Positions 16,205 through 25,003 of a stretch of DNA of 37,462 bases are shown piece by piece. The stretch is from Gemmatimonadales bacterium (GTDB lineage: Bacteria; Gemmatimonadota; Gemmatimonadetes; Longimicrobiales; Gaopeijiaceae), in assembly GCA_007692605.1 (NCBI GenBank), contig REBS01000075.1, positions 1-37,462 on the forward strand, in the 5' to 3' direction. The translations under genes were made by a program, and so were the position numbers. The notes below the pieces were generated by a model that made no database searches, was not told where the DNA came from, and saw only the letters and a program-made list of their open reading frames with translations. Numbering within the stretch: the first letter of the stretch is position 1; each line of letters starts with the position of its first letter.

Positions 16205-16235
16205 CCGGTGAGCGGCGGCCGCGGGCGACCCCGCT

Positions 16236-17576
16236 TCAGCGGCCCCGGCCGCCCGAACTGCGGCCCCGGCGTTCCTCGTTCTTCTTGGCCCGCTCGCGCT
16301 CGTCCTTGCGGCGGGCGCGGTGCTTGGCCAGCCGCTCCGAGACCGGAACCTCGAAGCGCTCGTCCGCCTTCGCCGAATAGTCGAAGTCGGCGAGGGTCCG
16401 CCGCGGGAGCGACCGTCCGAGCGCGCGCTCGATGTCGCGGACCCCGCCCTCCTCGTCGGGAGCCACGAAGGTGTAGGCCTCGCCGCTGGCACCGGCGCGG
16501 GCGGTCCGCCCGATCCGATGGATGTAGTCCTCGGGAGCCCCCGGGACGTCGAAGTTGACCACGTGGTCGAGCTCGACCACGTCGATCCCCCGCGCCAGGA
16601 TGTCGGTGGCCGCCAGCACGTCGTAGCGACCGTCACGGAATCCGGCCAGGGCCTCGGTGCGCTGCTTCTGGCTCCGGTTTCCGTGGATCTCGGCCGCCGC
16701 GATTCCGCGCTGGCCGAGCTTTTTCGACAGGCGCTTCGCCCGGTGCTTCGTGCGGCAGAAGACGATTACGTTGCCGACTTCCTCACGGCGCAGGAGCTCG
16801 GCCAGAAGGTCGACCTTGAGCTCGGCCGGAACCGGGTAGAGCGCCTGGGTGATCGCCGACGGAGGCGCCTGCTTCGTCTGGGCCTCGACCCGCACGGGAT
16901 TGCGGAGCATCTCGCTCGCGAGCTTGGCGATCGGTCCCGGCATGGTCGCCGAAAAGAGGAGCGTCTGACGGGGTCCCTTCGGCAGGTGCCGCAGGATCTT
17001 TCGGATCTCGGGCAGAAAGCCCATGTCGAGCATCCGGTCGGCCTCGTCGAGCACGACCACCTCGATTCCGGGCAGGCGGGCGTAGTCGTACTGGAAGTGA
17101 TCCAGGAGTCGACCCGGGGTCGCCACGACGACGTCCACCCCCCTGCGCAGCGCCTTCTCCTGGGGTTTGGCCCCCACGCCGCCGAAGATCGCGATCGCCT
17201 TGAGTCCCGTCCCCTTCGACAGGTCGTCGAAGTGCTCGACGATCTGCGCCGCCAGCTCGCGGGTCGGCGTCACGATCAGCGCCCGCGTCCCCTGCCCCGG
17301 CGTGGAGAGAAGCCGCTGGAGGATCGGCAGGAGGAAGGCCGCCGTCTTCCCGCTCCCGGTCATTGCGGTCGCGAGCACGTCCTTCCCCTCGAGGCCGGGC
17401 GGGATCGCAGCGCCCTGGATGGGCGTCGGGGATTCGAATCCCATCCCCCGGATCGCCGAGAGCAGACGCTCGTCGAGGTTGAACGAGGTGAAGCTCAGAT
17501 TGGAGTCGGGGGACGAATCAGACGATGTATGCGAAGAGGTCGAGGACGCATTGGAGCGCCCATTGGTGCCGGTCAT
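16236..17576 (-). CDS. DEAD-box ATP-dependent RNA helicase (RhlE-like)
   Basis: 446 aa from ATG 17576; upstream in-frame starts would add an unrelated leader, and AGGA lies about 12 nt before this ATG. The helicase motifs are complete: FTSFNLDERLLSAI, Q motif PTPIQ (50-54), Walker A AMTGSGKT (71-78), PTRELAAQI, TPGRLLD, DEAD in VLDEADRMLDMGF, SATMP, IVFCRTKHRAK, ATDILARGIDV and HRIGRTARAG. The N-terminus is Ser/Thr rich and the C-terminus is basic (ERERAKKNEERRGR, then a Ser/Gly/Arg tail), as in RhlE-type helicases involved in RNA remodelling, ribosome assembly or cold response. The exact subfamily is not decided. It is divergent from the PAP2 gene with 92 bp between them. Confidence 0.92.
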   Translation of the reverse strand: MTGTNGRSNASSTSSHTSSDSSPDSNLSFTSFNLDERLLSAIRGMGFESPTPIQGAAIPPGLEGKDVLATAMTGSGKTAAFLLPILQRLLSTPGQGTRALIVTPTRELAAQIVEHFDDLSKGTGLKAIAIFGGVGAKPQEKALRRGVDVVVATPGRLLDHFQYDYARLPGIEVVVLDEADRMLDMGFLPEIRKILRHLPKGPRQTLLFSATMPGPIAKLASEMLRNPVRVEAQTKQAPPSAITQALYPVPAELKVDLLAELLRREEVGNVIVFCRTKHRAKRLSKKLGQRGIAAAEIHGNRSQKQRTEALAGFRDGRYDVLAATDILARGIDVVELDHVVNFDVPGAPEDYIHRIGRTARAGASGEAYTFVAPDEEGGVRDIERALGRSLPRRTLADFDYSAKADERFEVPVSERLAKHRARRKDERERAKKNEERRGRSSGGRGR

Positions 17577-17668
17577 CAAAATCGATATCCTGCCTAGGGG
17601 GGAAAGGAAAAGGCTAACGGGACCCGCCCCCAGACTCAATCCCCACCCCCGGTGAGAAGGAAGCGACC

Positions 17669-18628
17669 ATGGAAGATCTCGGCGTTCGGATTATCCTGTG
17701 GGTCCAGGAGTTCCGCACCCCCGCCCTCGACATGCTGGCGCGGGGGCTCAGCTTCCTGGGCGACGAGCCCTTCTACCTCCTGCTGATCCCGGTCCTCTAC
17801 TGGGCCGTGGATCGCTCCACGGGGCTTCGCCTCACGATCCTCTTCCTGGTCTCGGCCTGGCTGAACGCCCTGCTCAAGGGCTGGGTCGACCTGCCCCGCC
17901 CATCACCCGCCGACGTCGCGGTCCTGATCCCGGAAGACGGCGGTGGGGTCCCCAGCGGTCACGCTCAGCACGCGGTGGTCGTGTGGGGATACCTGCTCTG
18001 GGTGATCCGCGAGTGGGGCCGATCCGACTCCGTCGCACGCGTCCGCCGGATGACCCGATGGGCCCTGCCCGCGGCGATCGCGCTGATCCTCCTGATCGGA
18101 GTCAGCCGGATCTACCTGGGCGTCCACTTCCCACACGACGTCGTGGTCGGGTGGGGGGTCGGGGCGATCTACCTCGCTGCGTGGATCCTGGCCGTCGAGC
18201 GTTTCGGGGAGGCCTTCAGGGGCGCCCTCTCGAAGGCCGTTCCGGTCGGGGTCTTCGCGCCCTTCGCCCTGCTGTGGATCTACCGCGGACACACGGCGCT
18301 CCCGGCGGCCGCAACCCTTCTGGGCGCGGGCATCGGCGCCTGGTTCGAGCGTCGCCACCTTCGCTTCGACAGCTCGGGCACCCTTCGCCGGAGACTCCTG
18401 CGACTTCTGGCGGGACTTCCGGTGGCAGCGGCGATCTGGCTCGGCCTGCGCGGGGTCTCCTGGCCATCGGAAGATCTCGCTCGAACGCTCCGCTACTCCC
18501 TCCTCGGCTTCTGGCTGACCGCCGGGGCGCCCTTCCTCTTCGTCCGGACCGGCCTCGCCGGCCGGGAGCAGCCTCAGCTGGATTCGGCGGATCCCGCACT
18601 CGCCACCGACGGAAACGCCGGCAGATAG
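17669..18628 (+). CDS. PAP2 (phosphatidic acid phosphatase 2) family membrane phosphatase
   Basis: 319 aa, ATG 17669 with AAGGAAG upstream. The catalytic three-part motif of PAP2 is visible: KGWVDLPRP (Lys70, Arg77), PSGHAQ (95-100) and SRIYLGVHFPHD (146-157). Eight or so hydrophobic stretches place it in the inner membrane with the active site at the outer face. It would hydrolyse a lipid phosphate such as undecaprenyl pyrophosphate, phosphatidic acid or a related substrate; which one cannot be told. The C-terminal half is extended with further helices, longer than the simplest PAP2 proteins. Its last 55 nt overlap the convergent histidine kinase gene. Confidence 0.9.
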   Translation: MEDLGVRIILWVQEFRTPALDMLARGLSFLGDEPFYLLLIPVLYWAVDRSTGLRLTILFLVSAWLNALLKGWVDLPRPSPADVAVLIPEDGGGVPSGHAQHAVVVWGYLLWVIREWGRSDSVARVRRMTRWALPAAIALILLIGVSRIYLGVHFPHDVVVGWGVGAIYLAAWILAVERFGEAFRGALSKAVPVGVFAPFALLWIYRGHTALPAAATLLGAGIGAWFERRHLRFDSSGTLRRRLLRLLAGLPVAAAIWLGLRGVSWPSEDLARTLRYSLLGFWLTAGAPFLFVRTGLAGREQPQLDSADPALATDGNAGR

Positions 18629-20421
18629 ATCGTGAAGGTCGTGCCCTCACCGGGCGCGGTGCGCACATCGATCGTGCCACCCGCCTGGGTCACGATCCCA
18701 TAGACCGTGGCGAGCCCCATCCCCGTCCCACGCTCCTGATCCTTCGTCGTGAAGAAGGGCTCGAAGATCCTCGCGACGGTCTCGGAGTCCATCCCATGGC
18801 CGGTATCCTCGATCTCGAGCACGACGTAGGTCCCCGGGGAAAGCTCGAGCCGCTCGGTCCGGCGTCCCTCCGAAACCGAGCGCATCCCGGTGCGGAGGGT
18901 CAGGACCCCCCCCTCGACCATCGCGTCTCTGGCGTTGATCGTCATGTTCAGGAGGAGCTGCTCCAGGTGCACCGGGCTGAGCTTCACGGGCTCCAGCCGC
19001 CGGGTCAACTCCACCCTGCATTCGATCATGCTCGGCAGAAGTCGCGTGATCAGGGAGTGCGCAGCCTCGACGGCCTCGTTCACATCGATCACCCGCTGCT
19101 CCATGACCCGGCTGCGGCTGAAGGTCAGCAGCTGACGCGTGAGTCCGGCCGCGGTGCCACTCGTCCGCACGATCTCGGCGATCGATTCCATGATCGCCGG
19201 ATCCGGGGTCCCCTGTGAGCGCAGATCCGCCTCGAGGATCTGGGCGTGGCCAAGGACCACGGTCAGAAGATTGTTGAAGTCGTGCGCGACCCCCCCGGCG
19301 AGCTGTCCCATCGCCTCCATCTTTCGGGCGCGCGCAAGCCGCTCCTCGAGCACATGCCGGTCCGTGACATCGGTGGCCGTAACGAGGATCTGCTCTCCGG
19401 GGTCCCCTGCGGTTCGAACCGGGGTGGCCGCCAGGAGGAGGTATCGACGGATCCCCCCGGCGCCGCGCGCCGGAATCACCCGGGGATCGCGGGATTCCGT
19501 CAGTTCCAACGGCTCGACAGACAGGAAGTCTCGAACGCTGCGTCCCTCCATCTCCTTCGGATCCGGATAGCCGAGGGCGCGCGCGAAGGCCTCGTTCACC
19601 TCCATGACGCTCCCGTCATCGGCGGCCAGGAGAACGCCCACGACGTTGCGCTCGAAGAGCTCGCGGTAGCGCGTCTCGGAGCGGCGCAGGGCCTCGTCCC
19701 GGCGTTTGATCTGGCGCAGGAAGAAGCGGGTTCCGAGCACTCCGGCCACCAGCAACGAAACGGTCAGGAGGGTCAATGCCGCGAAGAGCGCCTGTTCGAC
19801 CTGGGCGGCGCCTTCATTGAACGTCCGGCTGAAGTCCTCTTCGAGCTCCGTCAGGCGTTCGTCGACCTCGCCGATCTCACCCAGAAGCCCCAGAACCCGA
19901 AGGCTGTCCGGAATGTCGCGCTTGAGCTCCACATGAAGGGATTCGGCGAGCGCCACCAGCTCCTCGATCGCCCGATCCCCCTCGTCCCAGACCTCGATCG
20001 AGCGATCGACGAACCCGATGTTGCGCCCCCATCGAAATACCCGCGCCATGGGTGTGATCGCCGCATCGGGGATCTGCCCCCGAAGAAATCCCTCGCGTAC
20101 GACCGACATGTCGGGGTCCGGGCGCTCCAGCTCCTCCCGGGCCTGTCGATCGCCGCGCGTGATCTCGATCTCCTCCCGAAAAGCCCGATGGAATCGCGCG
20201 TCCCCCGTGAAGGCGTACTGCTGGAGTGCGATCACCGAGCGCTTCTGCGCCTTCGACCAGAGCCCTTCGCCGAGAACATACCCCCGGATACCGGACAGCC
20301 CGTAGATCCCCAGGAAGCTCAAGCCCAGAAGCAGCAGGAGGAGGAGTCCGAACACCGAGGCGAAAGCGACCACCCAGCGGGAAAACAGGGGCGGCGTGGG
20401 AGACCTTCGGGAACCCGGCAT
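18574..20421 (-). CDS. PAS-domain membrane sensor histidine kinase
   Basis: 615 aa. The start is ATG 20421, because GGAGG lies 9 nt upstream; a longer in-frame start at 20529 lacks a site. Order: basic N-terminus, TM1 (about 17-40), a periplasmic helical sensor of about 170 residues (41-210), TM2 (211-235), a linker coiled region, PAS (about 248-360; YRELFERNVVGVLLAADDG), the H box GGVAHDFNNLL with His380, then HATPase (N box LNMTINARDAM, G1 DTGHGM, F FEPFFTTK, G2 GTGMGLATVYGIV). The H box and N box resemble NtrB-like/hybrid kinases. No receiver domain is fused and no response regulator gene is adjacent, so its partner is elsewhere. It overlaps the convergent PAP2 gene by 55 bp at its 3' end. 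Confidence 0.93.
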   Translation of the reverse strand: MPGSRRSPTPPLFSRWVVAFASVFGLLLLLLLGLSFLGIYGLSGIRGYVLGEGLWSKAQKRSVIALQQYAFTGDARFHRAFREEIEITRGDRQAREELERPDPDMSVVREGFLRGQIPDAAITPMARVFRWGRNIGFVDRSIEVWDEGDRAIEELVALAESLHVELKRDIPDSLRVLGLLGEIGEVDERLTELEEDFSRTFNEGAAQVEQALFAALTLLTVSLLVAGVLGTRFFLRQIKRRDEALRRSETRYRELFERNVVGVLLAADDGSVMEVNEAFARALGYPDPKEMEGRSVRDFLSVEPLELTESRDPRVIPARGAGGIRRYLLLAATPVRTAGDPGEQILVTATDVTDRHVLEERLARARKMEAMGQLAGGVAHDFNNLLTVVLGHAQILEADLRSQGTPDPAIMESIAEIVRTSGTAAGLTRQLLTFSRSRVMEQRVIDVNEAVEAAHSLITRLLPSMIECRVELTRRLEPVKLSPVHLEQLLLNMTINARDAMVEGGVLTLRTGMRSVSEGRRTERLELSPGTYVVLEIEDTGHGMDSETVARIFEPFFTTKDQERGTGMGLATVYGIVTQAGGTIDVRTAPGEGTTFTIYLPAFPSVASAGSAESS

Positions 20422-20583
20422 CAAGTCGGACCTCCGATCTGAGAATGCTGCCCACACTCTCTCGGGAGGACGCAGCGAGCGTCCGAAGTGGGCATTTCCC
20501 TCGAGGGGTCGAGGGGCCGCATCGGACAAAGTAGCCCAACCGGTGAGCCCCGCAACCCAACCAGAAAAGCCGGAAGGCCTTCC

Positions 20584-21156
20584 TCAGCCCTCCCAGCCGA
20601 GGGACCACTCGCAGAAGGCGTCGCCTTCGTGCACGCAGCGGACGTGGCGTACGCTCGGCTCCCCTCCGCGCGCCAGGATCAGGGCCCGGGCCAGTCCCCC
20701 GGTCTGTCGTCGGCAGAAGAGGGGGTCCGAATCCCCGAAATCCACGAGCCTCAGGAGCGCCTTCCCCTCGTCGTGCCAGACCACCTCCATCCGACCCGAC
20801 CGGTAGAAGAGGCGAAAGAGGGAGACCCGCTGCGTCAGGAACTCGAGCGGCGAGGGCTTTCCCACGATCCCCCCGTACTGCTGGGTCCCGGCCGACTCGA
20901 TCGAGAAGGCCCCGGCCCGCTCGGCCCACTCGGGGTCCTCCGGTCCGAGCCTCCGGTCCACCGCCCGCCACAGATCGAAGAGCCGCTCCATGGCGATCTC
21001 GTCGCTCGGCCCGGCATCACGGAGCTGCTCCGCCGTATCCGGAGACAGGCCGTCGAGGATCGCCGTGACCTGGTCCTCTCCGAGCTCGGTCCGAACGAAG
21101 TCGAGCGTTGCCCGGGCCACACCCCCGCGGGCCGTGCGCTCCTCGACCCGGGTCAT
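20584..21156 (-). CDS. DUF2378 (TIGR02265-like) protein
   Basis: 190 aa. ATG 21156 overlaps the upstream esterase stop as ATGA. The layout matches DUF2378 proteins, described mainly from myxobacteria: an N-terminal helical part (ARATLDFVRTELGEDQVTAI, LSPDTAEQLRDA), a central FLTQRVSLFRLFYRSGRMEV and a C-terminal RCVHEGDAFCEWSLGW, which resembles the Cys-containing end of V4R/heme-NO-binding-like folds. Cysteines occur in PLFCRRQ, HVRCVHE and AFCEW; ligand binding is possible but unproven. No signal peptide, so it should be cytoplasmic. It lies 162 bp upstream of the histidine kinase on the same strand and could act as an input to it; this link is only positional. Confidence 0.72.
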   Translation of the reverse strand: MTRVEERTARGGVARATLDFVRTELGEDQVTAILDGLSPDTAEQLRDAGPSDEIAMERLFDLWRAVDRRLGPEDPEWAERAGAFSIESAGTQQYGGIVGKPSPLEFLTQRVSLFRLFYRSGRMEVVWHDEGKALLRLVDFGDSDPLFCRRQTGGLARALILARGGEPSVRHVRCVHEGDAFCEWSLGWEG

Positions 21157-22256
21157 CGGGCGCTCCGGTCGAGGAAGAACTCCATCATGATGCGACTCGC
21201 CTCCGGCCCCGCCGGATCCGTGTACGTCCCCTCTTCGGAGCCTCCGGACCAGGCATGACCCAGCTCGGCGAGCCGCCACATCTCGAAGTGGATCTCGCCG
21301 GCGATGCCCTTCAGCACCCGGACCCGAACTCCGGGGCCGGCGCCCTCCCGGGCCGGATTCAGCTCCTCGACGGTGGGCATCCCGGTGAGCTCGGCCAGGA
21401 GCCGGGACCACTGCAGGGCGAACCAGTCGGCGTTGCGGGCAGACACCACCTCGTCCCGCTCCCCGTGCATCACCAGGAGCGGGACCGGGCGGGCCCGGTC
21501 TCCCATCGCGTCGATCATCGCGTCGGCCAGATCACGGGTGGGAGTCTCGGCCTCTCCCCCCATCACTTCGCGCGCCTCGGGCAGCCCCCGGGCCGCGCCG
21601 AAGGGGACCCCCGAATGAACGGCAACCCCCGAGATCCGTTCCGGGTAGGTCGCGGCGAGCGTCGCGGCCAGCGCGCCTCCCGCCGAGATGCCCGCCACGA
21701 AGACGCGCTCGGGATCCAGCCCCCGCTCGCGGACGGTCTCTTCGATCATCCCGGCGATCAGAGCCGGCTCGCCTGCGCCCCTGCGCTGATGCCCGGGCTC
21801 GAACCAATTCCAGCAACGGGTGGCGTTCGCCGCGGTGGGCTGCTCCGGATAGAGGACGGCCACCCCCCGCTCCCGGGCCAGCTGGTCCATGCGGGTACCC
21901 CGAGCCATGTCGTCGGCGTCCTGCGTGCACCCGTGCAGGAGCACCAGAAGGGGCGCCCTCGGCTCGCCGGGCTCCTCCCCCGGATCCGACAGGACGGTCA
22001 TTCCCGCGCGCCCCGTCGGCGGGGGTGCCGTCACCGCCTCGGGAGGCGGAAGGTAGAGGCGCCAGGCGCGGTCCCCGTGCGGCGACCGGAAGGTGCCGCG
22101 GATCACCTCGCCGGCGGAACGATCGACATCGGGCCGAAGCTCCCCGTTCTCAGGACTCTGGCCACGCATCACGCGCTCCCCATCGGCCGGTGGCAGCTCT
22201 CCCCCCACACCGCTCAGGGTGATCAGAAGAAGAAGAAGGCTTCCAAACTTGATCAT
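21153..22256 (-). CDS. Secreted PHB-depolymerase-like esterase (alpha/beta hydrolase)
   Basis: 367 aa from ATG 22256; GGGAGG 7 nt upstream and a signal peptide directly after (MIKFGSLLLLLITLSGVGGE) support this over a longer frame. The fold is the LpqC/PHB depolymerase esterase group: PLLVLLHGCTQDADDMA (oxyanion region), CWNWFEPGHQRRG, lipase box GISAGGALAATLA (Ser191), HGERDEVV (Asp268) and ELGHAWSGG (His334), completing the triad. It should be exported and cleave an ester; polyhydroxybutyrate, feruloyl or acetyl substrates are all possible. The ribosome site lies inside a short stem at 22263-22278. It is the first gene of a pair with the DUF2378 gene (ATGA overlap). Confidence 0.88.
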   Translation of the reverse strand: MIKFGSLLLLLITLSGVGGELPPADGERVMRGQSPENGELRPDVDRSAGEVIRGTFRSPHGDRAWRLYLPPPEAVTAPPPTGRAGMTVLSDPGEEPGEPRAPLLVLLHGCTQDADDMARGTRMDQLARERGVAVLYPEQPTAANATRCWNWFEPGHQRRGAGEPALIAGMIEETVRERGLDPERVFVAGISAGGALAATLAATYPERISGVAVHSGVPFGAARGLPEAREVMGGEAETPTRDLADAMIDAMGDRARPVPLLVMHGERDEVVSARNADWFALQWSRLLAELTGMPTVEELNPAREGAGPGVRVRVLKGIAGEIHFEMWRLAELGHAWSGGSEEGTYTDPAGPEASRIMMEFFLDRSAR

Positions 22257-22262
22257 GACGAT

Positions 22263-22278
22263 CCTCCCGCCCGGGAGG
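22263..22278 (-). promoter_or_regulatory. Stem that would cover the esterase ribosome binding site
   Basis: CCTCCCG (22263-22269) and CGGGAGG (22272-22278) are exact complements; on the minus strand the 3' arm is the GGGAGG used as ribosome site for ATG 22256. The two-base loop is tight, so in RNA the innermost pairs would open. Translational control is inferred only from this geometry. Confidence 0.4.
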
Positions 22279-22280
22279 GA

Positions 22281-22304
22281 CTCCCCGACCCGAAGGCCGG
22301 GGAG
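22281..22304 (-). terminator. Hairpin downstream of the TonB receptor gene
   Basis: CTCCCCGACC (22281-22290) and GGCCGGGGAG (22295-22304) pair over nine of ten positions around a CGAA tetraloop, about 43 nt after the receptor stop codon (minus strand) and before the esterase start. No U tract follows. Position suggests it separates the two transcription units. Confidence 0.5.
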
Positions 22305-22346
22305 CCGCACTCCCGGAATGTACCGTGCCTTGAAACCGGCGCGTCC

Positions 22347-24818
22347 TCAGAGCTCCCATCGGGCGCCGATGAGGAAGATGGATCCGAGCGCCGGCATGTT
22401 CACCATCTGAATGTACGACTGATCGATCCCGCACGAGCGCTCCGCGCCCGCCGACTCACCCCCGCAGGCGAAGAGATTCTGCGCGGTGGCGTTCAGGTGC
22501 AGGCCCGTGCCGGGCACCTGGTAGCGGAGCGTCAGGTCGAGCGCCGTGTGGGTCGGGATCTTCCCCTGGTTGATCCCCGACTGAAAGTTGTACCCGTTCA
22601 CGTAGCGAAGGGTGGCGCCCCCTCCGAAGCCGTTGAACTCCCGGCCTTCGATTCCGAGCGACCACTTCGTGCTCGGAGAGTTCAGCGCCGTGGCCTCCTG
22701 GGCCGGCCCACCCTCGGCCGGATCGCTCGAGAGCCCCACGTACGAGAAGGTGCTCTTCACGTCCACCCGCGGATTCACGATGAAGGTACCGCCGAAGTCC
22801 AGGCCGCGGATATCGGCCTCTCCGAGGTTCCAGTAGGTGAGAGGAATCTGCGGTCCCCCATCCTCATTGGTGACCGGCTGGCCCTCGAGCTCTCCGCTCG
22901 CCCAGAACGCCGTGGTCGGCTCGGCGCTGAAGATCGTGGCACCGAAGGGGTTCGCGAACACGGTCAGCGGGCTCATGAAGTCCTTGTACGAACCCACGTA
23001 GCCGGCCACGTCGACCAGGAAGCGATCGCCCAGCACGCCGCGGTATCCGAGCTCCCAGGTCTGGTTGGACTCCGGGGTGAGCGGGTCGAGTCGCGCCACC
23101 TCGCCGCCATCGGCATCGCGAATGATGAAGCCGTCGGTATTGTGGAAGACGCCGACGAAGGGCACGAAGTCGGGGATCCAGAAGTTGGTCTGCAGGATCG
23201 TGGGCGACTTGAAGGCCCGGTTGTAGGTGAAGCGCACGGCCTGGTCGGCGCTCGGAGACCAGACCACCCCGGCCTTCGGGCTGAACTGCGTGTCATAGTT
23301 CTCGTGATCGTCGACCCGAGCGGCCAGGACCAGGCGCAGCTCCGGGGTGATCGGGGTCTCGACCTGACCGTACACGCCGAGCTGGCTGATGATCACGTCC
23401 TCGCCGGTGAGCCGGTCGGTCAGCCACTGCCGGTCGCTCGAGACCGCGTCGCGGCGGTACTGGGCACCCCAGGTGATCTCGCTCCCGCGGAGCGCCCCGA
23501 GGGTGAACTGGTTCTGGACCTCGGCGGCGAGCAGACGGCCGTCCGAGGGCCAGTCGGAGCCCAGGCGGATCTCGTCGTCACTCGGATCCGGGTTGGCGGC
23601 ACGGTTCTCGGTGAAGCGGTTCAGGGCGTAGGAGTCGCCCGACTGCGACTGCGTCCGGTAGAGATTGAAGAACCAGCCGGGGGTCGTGAAGCGCGCCTGC
23701 AGGTAGTTGTAGGTCCAGTCGTCGAACTGGTTGCGGCCGACGTTCGTCTGCCCGACGCCGTTGAGCTGGCTCGCCCCCGCACCGAGCTCGACCCGGCTCT
23801 CGTCCATGTAGTAGACGAGTGATCCCTGGCCACGAATGGCCTGGTTCTGCCAGTCGACTCCGCTGTCGGCGTCGCGATCGAAGCTCCCGCCCGTTCCCAC
23901 CTCCCAGAGCGGGTTCTCGGCGTCGCCGTAGTTCAGGCGGTTCTCGAAGTCATTCACACTGTGGTACTCGGCGGTCACCTTGTAGCCCAGGTTGTCGGCG
24001 ACCCCGGCGTGCCGGACCTGCACGTTCTGATAGCTGCGCGAGCCGGCCGTCACCATCGCCGAGGTTCCGGGGAAGTCCCGGGGGTCCTTGGACTCCAGGC
24101 TAATCACACCGCTCGAGGCATCGGGGCCGTAGAGGGCGGATCCCGGTCCCACCAGCACCTCCATCCCGGCCAGGTCGAGCTGCGGGATCGGGGTGAACTG
24201 GCCCAGGGGGAGGCCGCTCTCGGGAAGCACGGCGATCCGGCCGTCCTCCATCATGAGCATCCGGTTGTTGAACGACGAGTTGAAGCCGCGCGCGTTGACC
24301 GCGACCCCGGTCACCCCGACCTGGATGAAGTCGAGGCCCTTCACCTGCTTGAGCGCGTTGGCGAAGCTCCCGCCGGGATGGCCCATGATCTCGTCGGTGC
24401 CGACCCGCGTGACCGTGGCCGGGGCCTCGGTCTGCCGCTGCGCGCGACGTCCGGGCGAGACCACGATCCCCGTGAGCGCGATCGGGAGGATCTCGAGCGT
24501 CACGTCGACCCGCGTCTCCTGCCCGGCGGTCACCTGTACATCGTCGATCCGGATCTCGCGAAAGCCGAGCTGGAAGGCCTGGAGCTGCCAGGTGCCCGCC
24601 GGGACCGAGGCGAACCGGTAGCTTCCCTGGGCGTCGGTCGCCTGCCGGAGCCCGGTGCCCGGGATCGTGACCTGGGCGCCGGATACCGGTGCACCCTCCG
24701 GCGTCACCACCGTGCCCACGACGCTTCCGGTCTGCTGGGCCTCGGCGGGTCCGGTCGGGATCGCGACGCTGACCATCAGCGCCAGCCCCAGAATCAGAAT
24801 GTTGATTCGAGTACGCAT
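22347..24818 (-). CDS. TonB-dependent receptor with carboxypeptidase-regulatory-like N-domain
   Basis: 823 aa. ATG 24818 is favoured: GAGGAGA lies just upstream and the signal peptide begins there (RTRINILILGLALMVSVA, cleavage near AEAQ-Q). Residues about 30-112 are a CarboxypepD_reg Ig-like domain (GSVVGTVVTPEGAPVSGAQV, AGTWQLQAFQLGF), then a plug (PGGSFANALKQVKGLDFIQV, GVAVNARGFNSSFNNRMLMM, AGMEVLVGPGSALYGPDASS) and a long barrel. This type of receptor is expanded in Bacteroidota and Gemmatimonadota and usually imports glycans, peptides or other nutrients. A dyad matching the LacI-family regulator's own operator lies 60-77 bp upstream of the ATG, linking this gene to the acyl-CoA operon at 25004-33882; the receptor is the likely outer-membrane entry for that pathway's substrate. 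The final residues end in FLIGARWEL, typical of a barrel C-terminus. Confidence 0.94.
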   Translation of the reverse strand: MRTRINILILGLALMVSVAIPTGPAEAQQTGSVVGTVVTPEGAPVSGAQVTIPGTGLRQATDAQGSYRFASVPAGTWQLQAFQLGFREIRIDDVQVTAGQETRVDVTLEILPIALTGIVVSPGRRAQRQTEAPATVTRVGTDEIMGHPGGSFANALKQVKGLDFIQVGVTGVAVNARGFNSSFNNRMLMMEDGRIAVLPESGLPLGQFTPIPQLDLAGMEVLVGPGSALYGPDASSGVISLESKDPRDFPGTSAMVTAGSRSYQNVQVRHAGVADNLGYKVTAEYHSVNDFENRLNYGDAENPLWEVGTGGSFDRDADSGVDWQNQAIRGQGSLVYYMDESRVELGAGASQLNGVGQTNVGRNQFDDWTYNYLQARFTTPGWFFNLYRTQSQSGDSYALNRFTENRAANPDPSDDEIRLGSDWPSDGRLLAAEVQNQFTLGALRGSEITWGAQYRRDAVSSDRQWLTDRLTGEDVIISQLGVYGQVETPITPELRLVLAARVDDHENYDTQFSPKAGVVWSPSADQAVRFTYNRAFKSPTILQTNFWIPDFVPFVGVFHNTDGFIIRDADGGEVARLDPLTPESNQTWELGYRGVLGDRFLVDVAGYVGSYKDFMSPLTVFANPFGATIFSAEPTTAFWASGELEGQPVTNEDGGPQIPLTYWNLGEADIRGLDFGGTFIVNPRVDVKSTFSYVGLSSDPAEGGPAQEATALNSPSTKWSLGIEGREFNGFGGGATLRYVNGYNFQSGINQGKIPTHTALDLTLRYQVPGTGLHLNATAQNLFACGGESAGAERSCGIDQSYIQMVNMPALGSIFLIGARWEL

Positions 24819-24877
24819 TGCTGTCTCCTCATTCATCGGAGTGCCACGTTTTCCGTCCGGGCGATCTCCCGGCGCGG

Positions 24878-24895
24878 TGCTGGTACGTATTAGCA
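24878..24895. promoter_or_regulatory. Predicted LacI-family operator upstream of the TonB receptor
   Basis: TGCTGGTACGTATTAGCA is an imperfect palindrome (7 of 9 positions pair; centre C-G) with a LacI-type central CG. It shares the exact 12-mer TACGTATTAGCA with the operator at the lacI gene (33896-33907), a sequence I did not find elsewhere in the window. The site lies 60-77 bp before ATG 24818. Confidence 0.72.
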
Positions 24896-25003
24896 TCGCC
24901 GCCAGTCCGGCGACGTCGTTGTGGGAGGCCGAGTTCCGGCGGGCCTCCCCTTCCGCCGGTCAGGGAGGGTCCCTCGGCCATTCCTCGGTGTGCTGATGCG
25001 TCT

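Noticed and set aside
20572..20583. Palindrome GGAAGGCCTTCC after the DUF2378 stop codon
   Set aside because: Self-complementary without a loop, single copy, with no T tract; cannot be told from chance.
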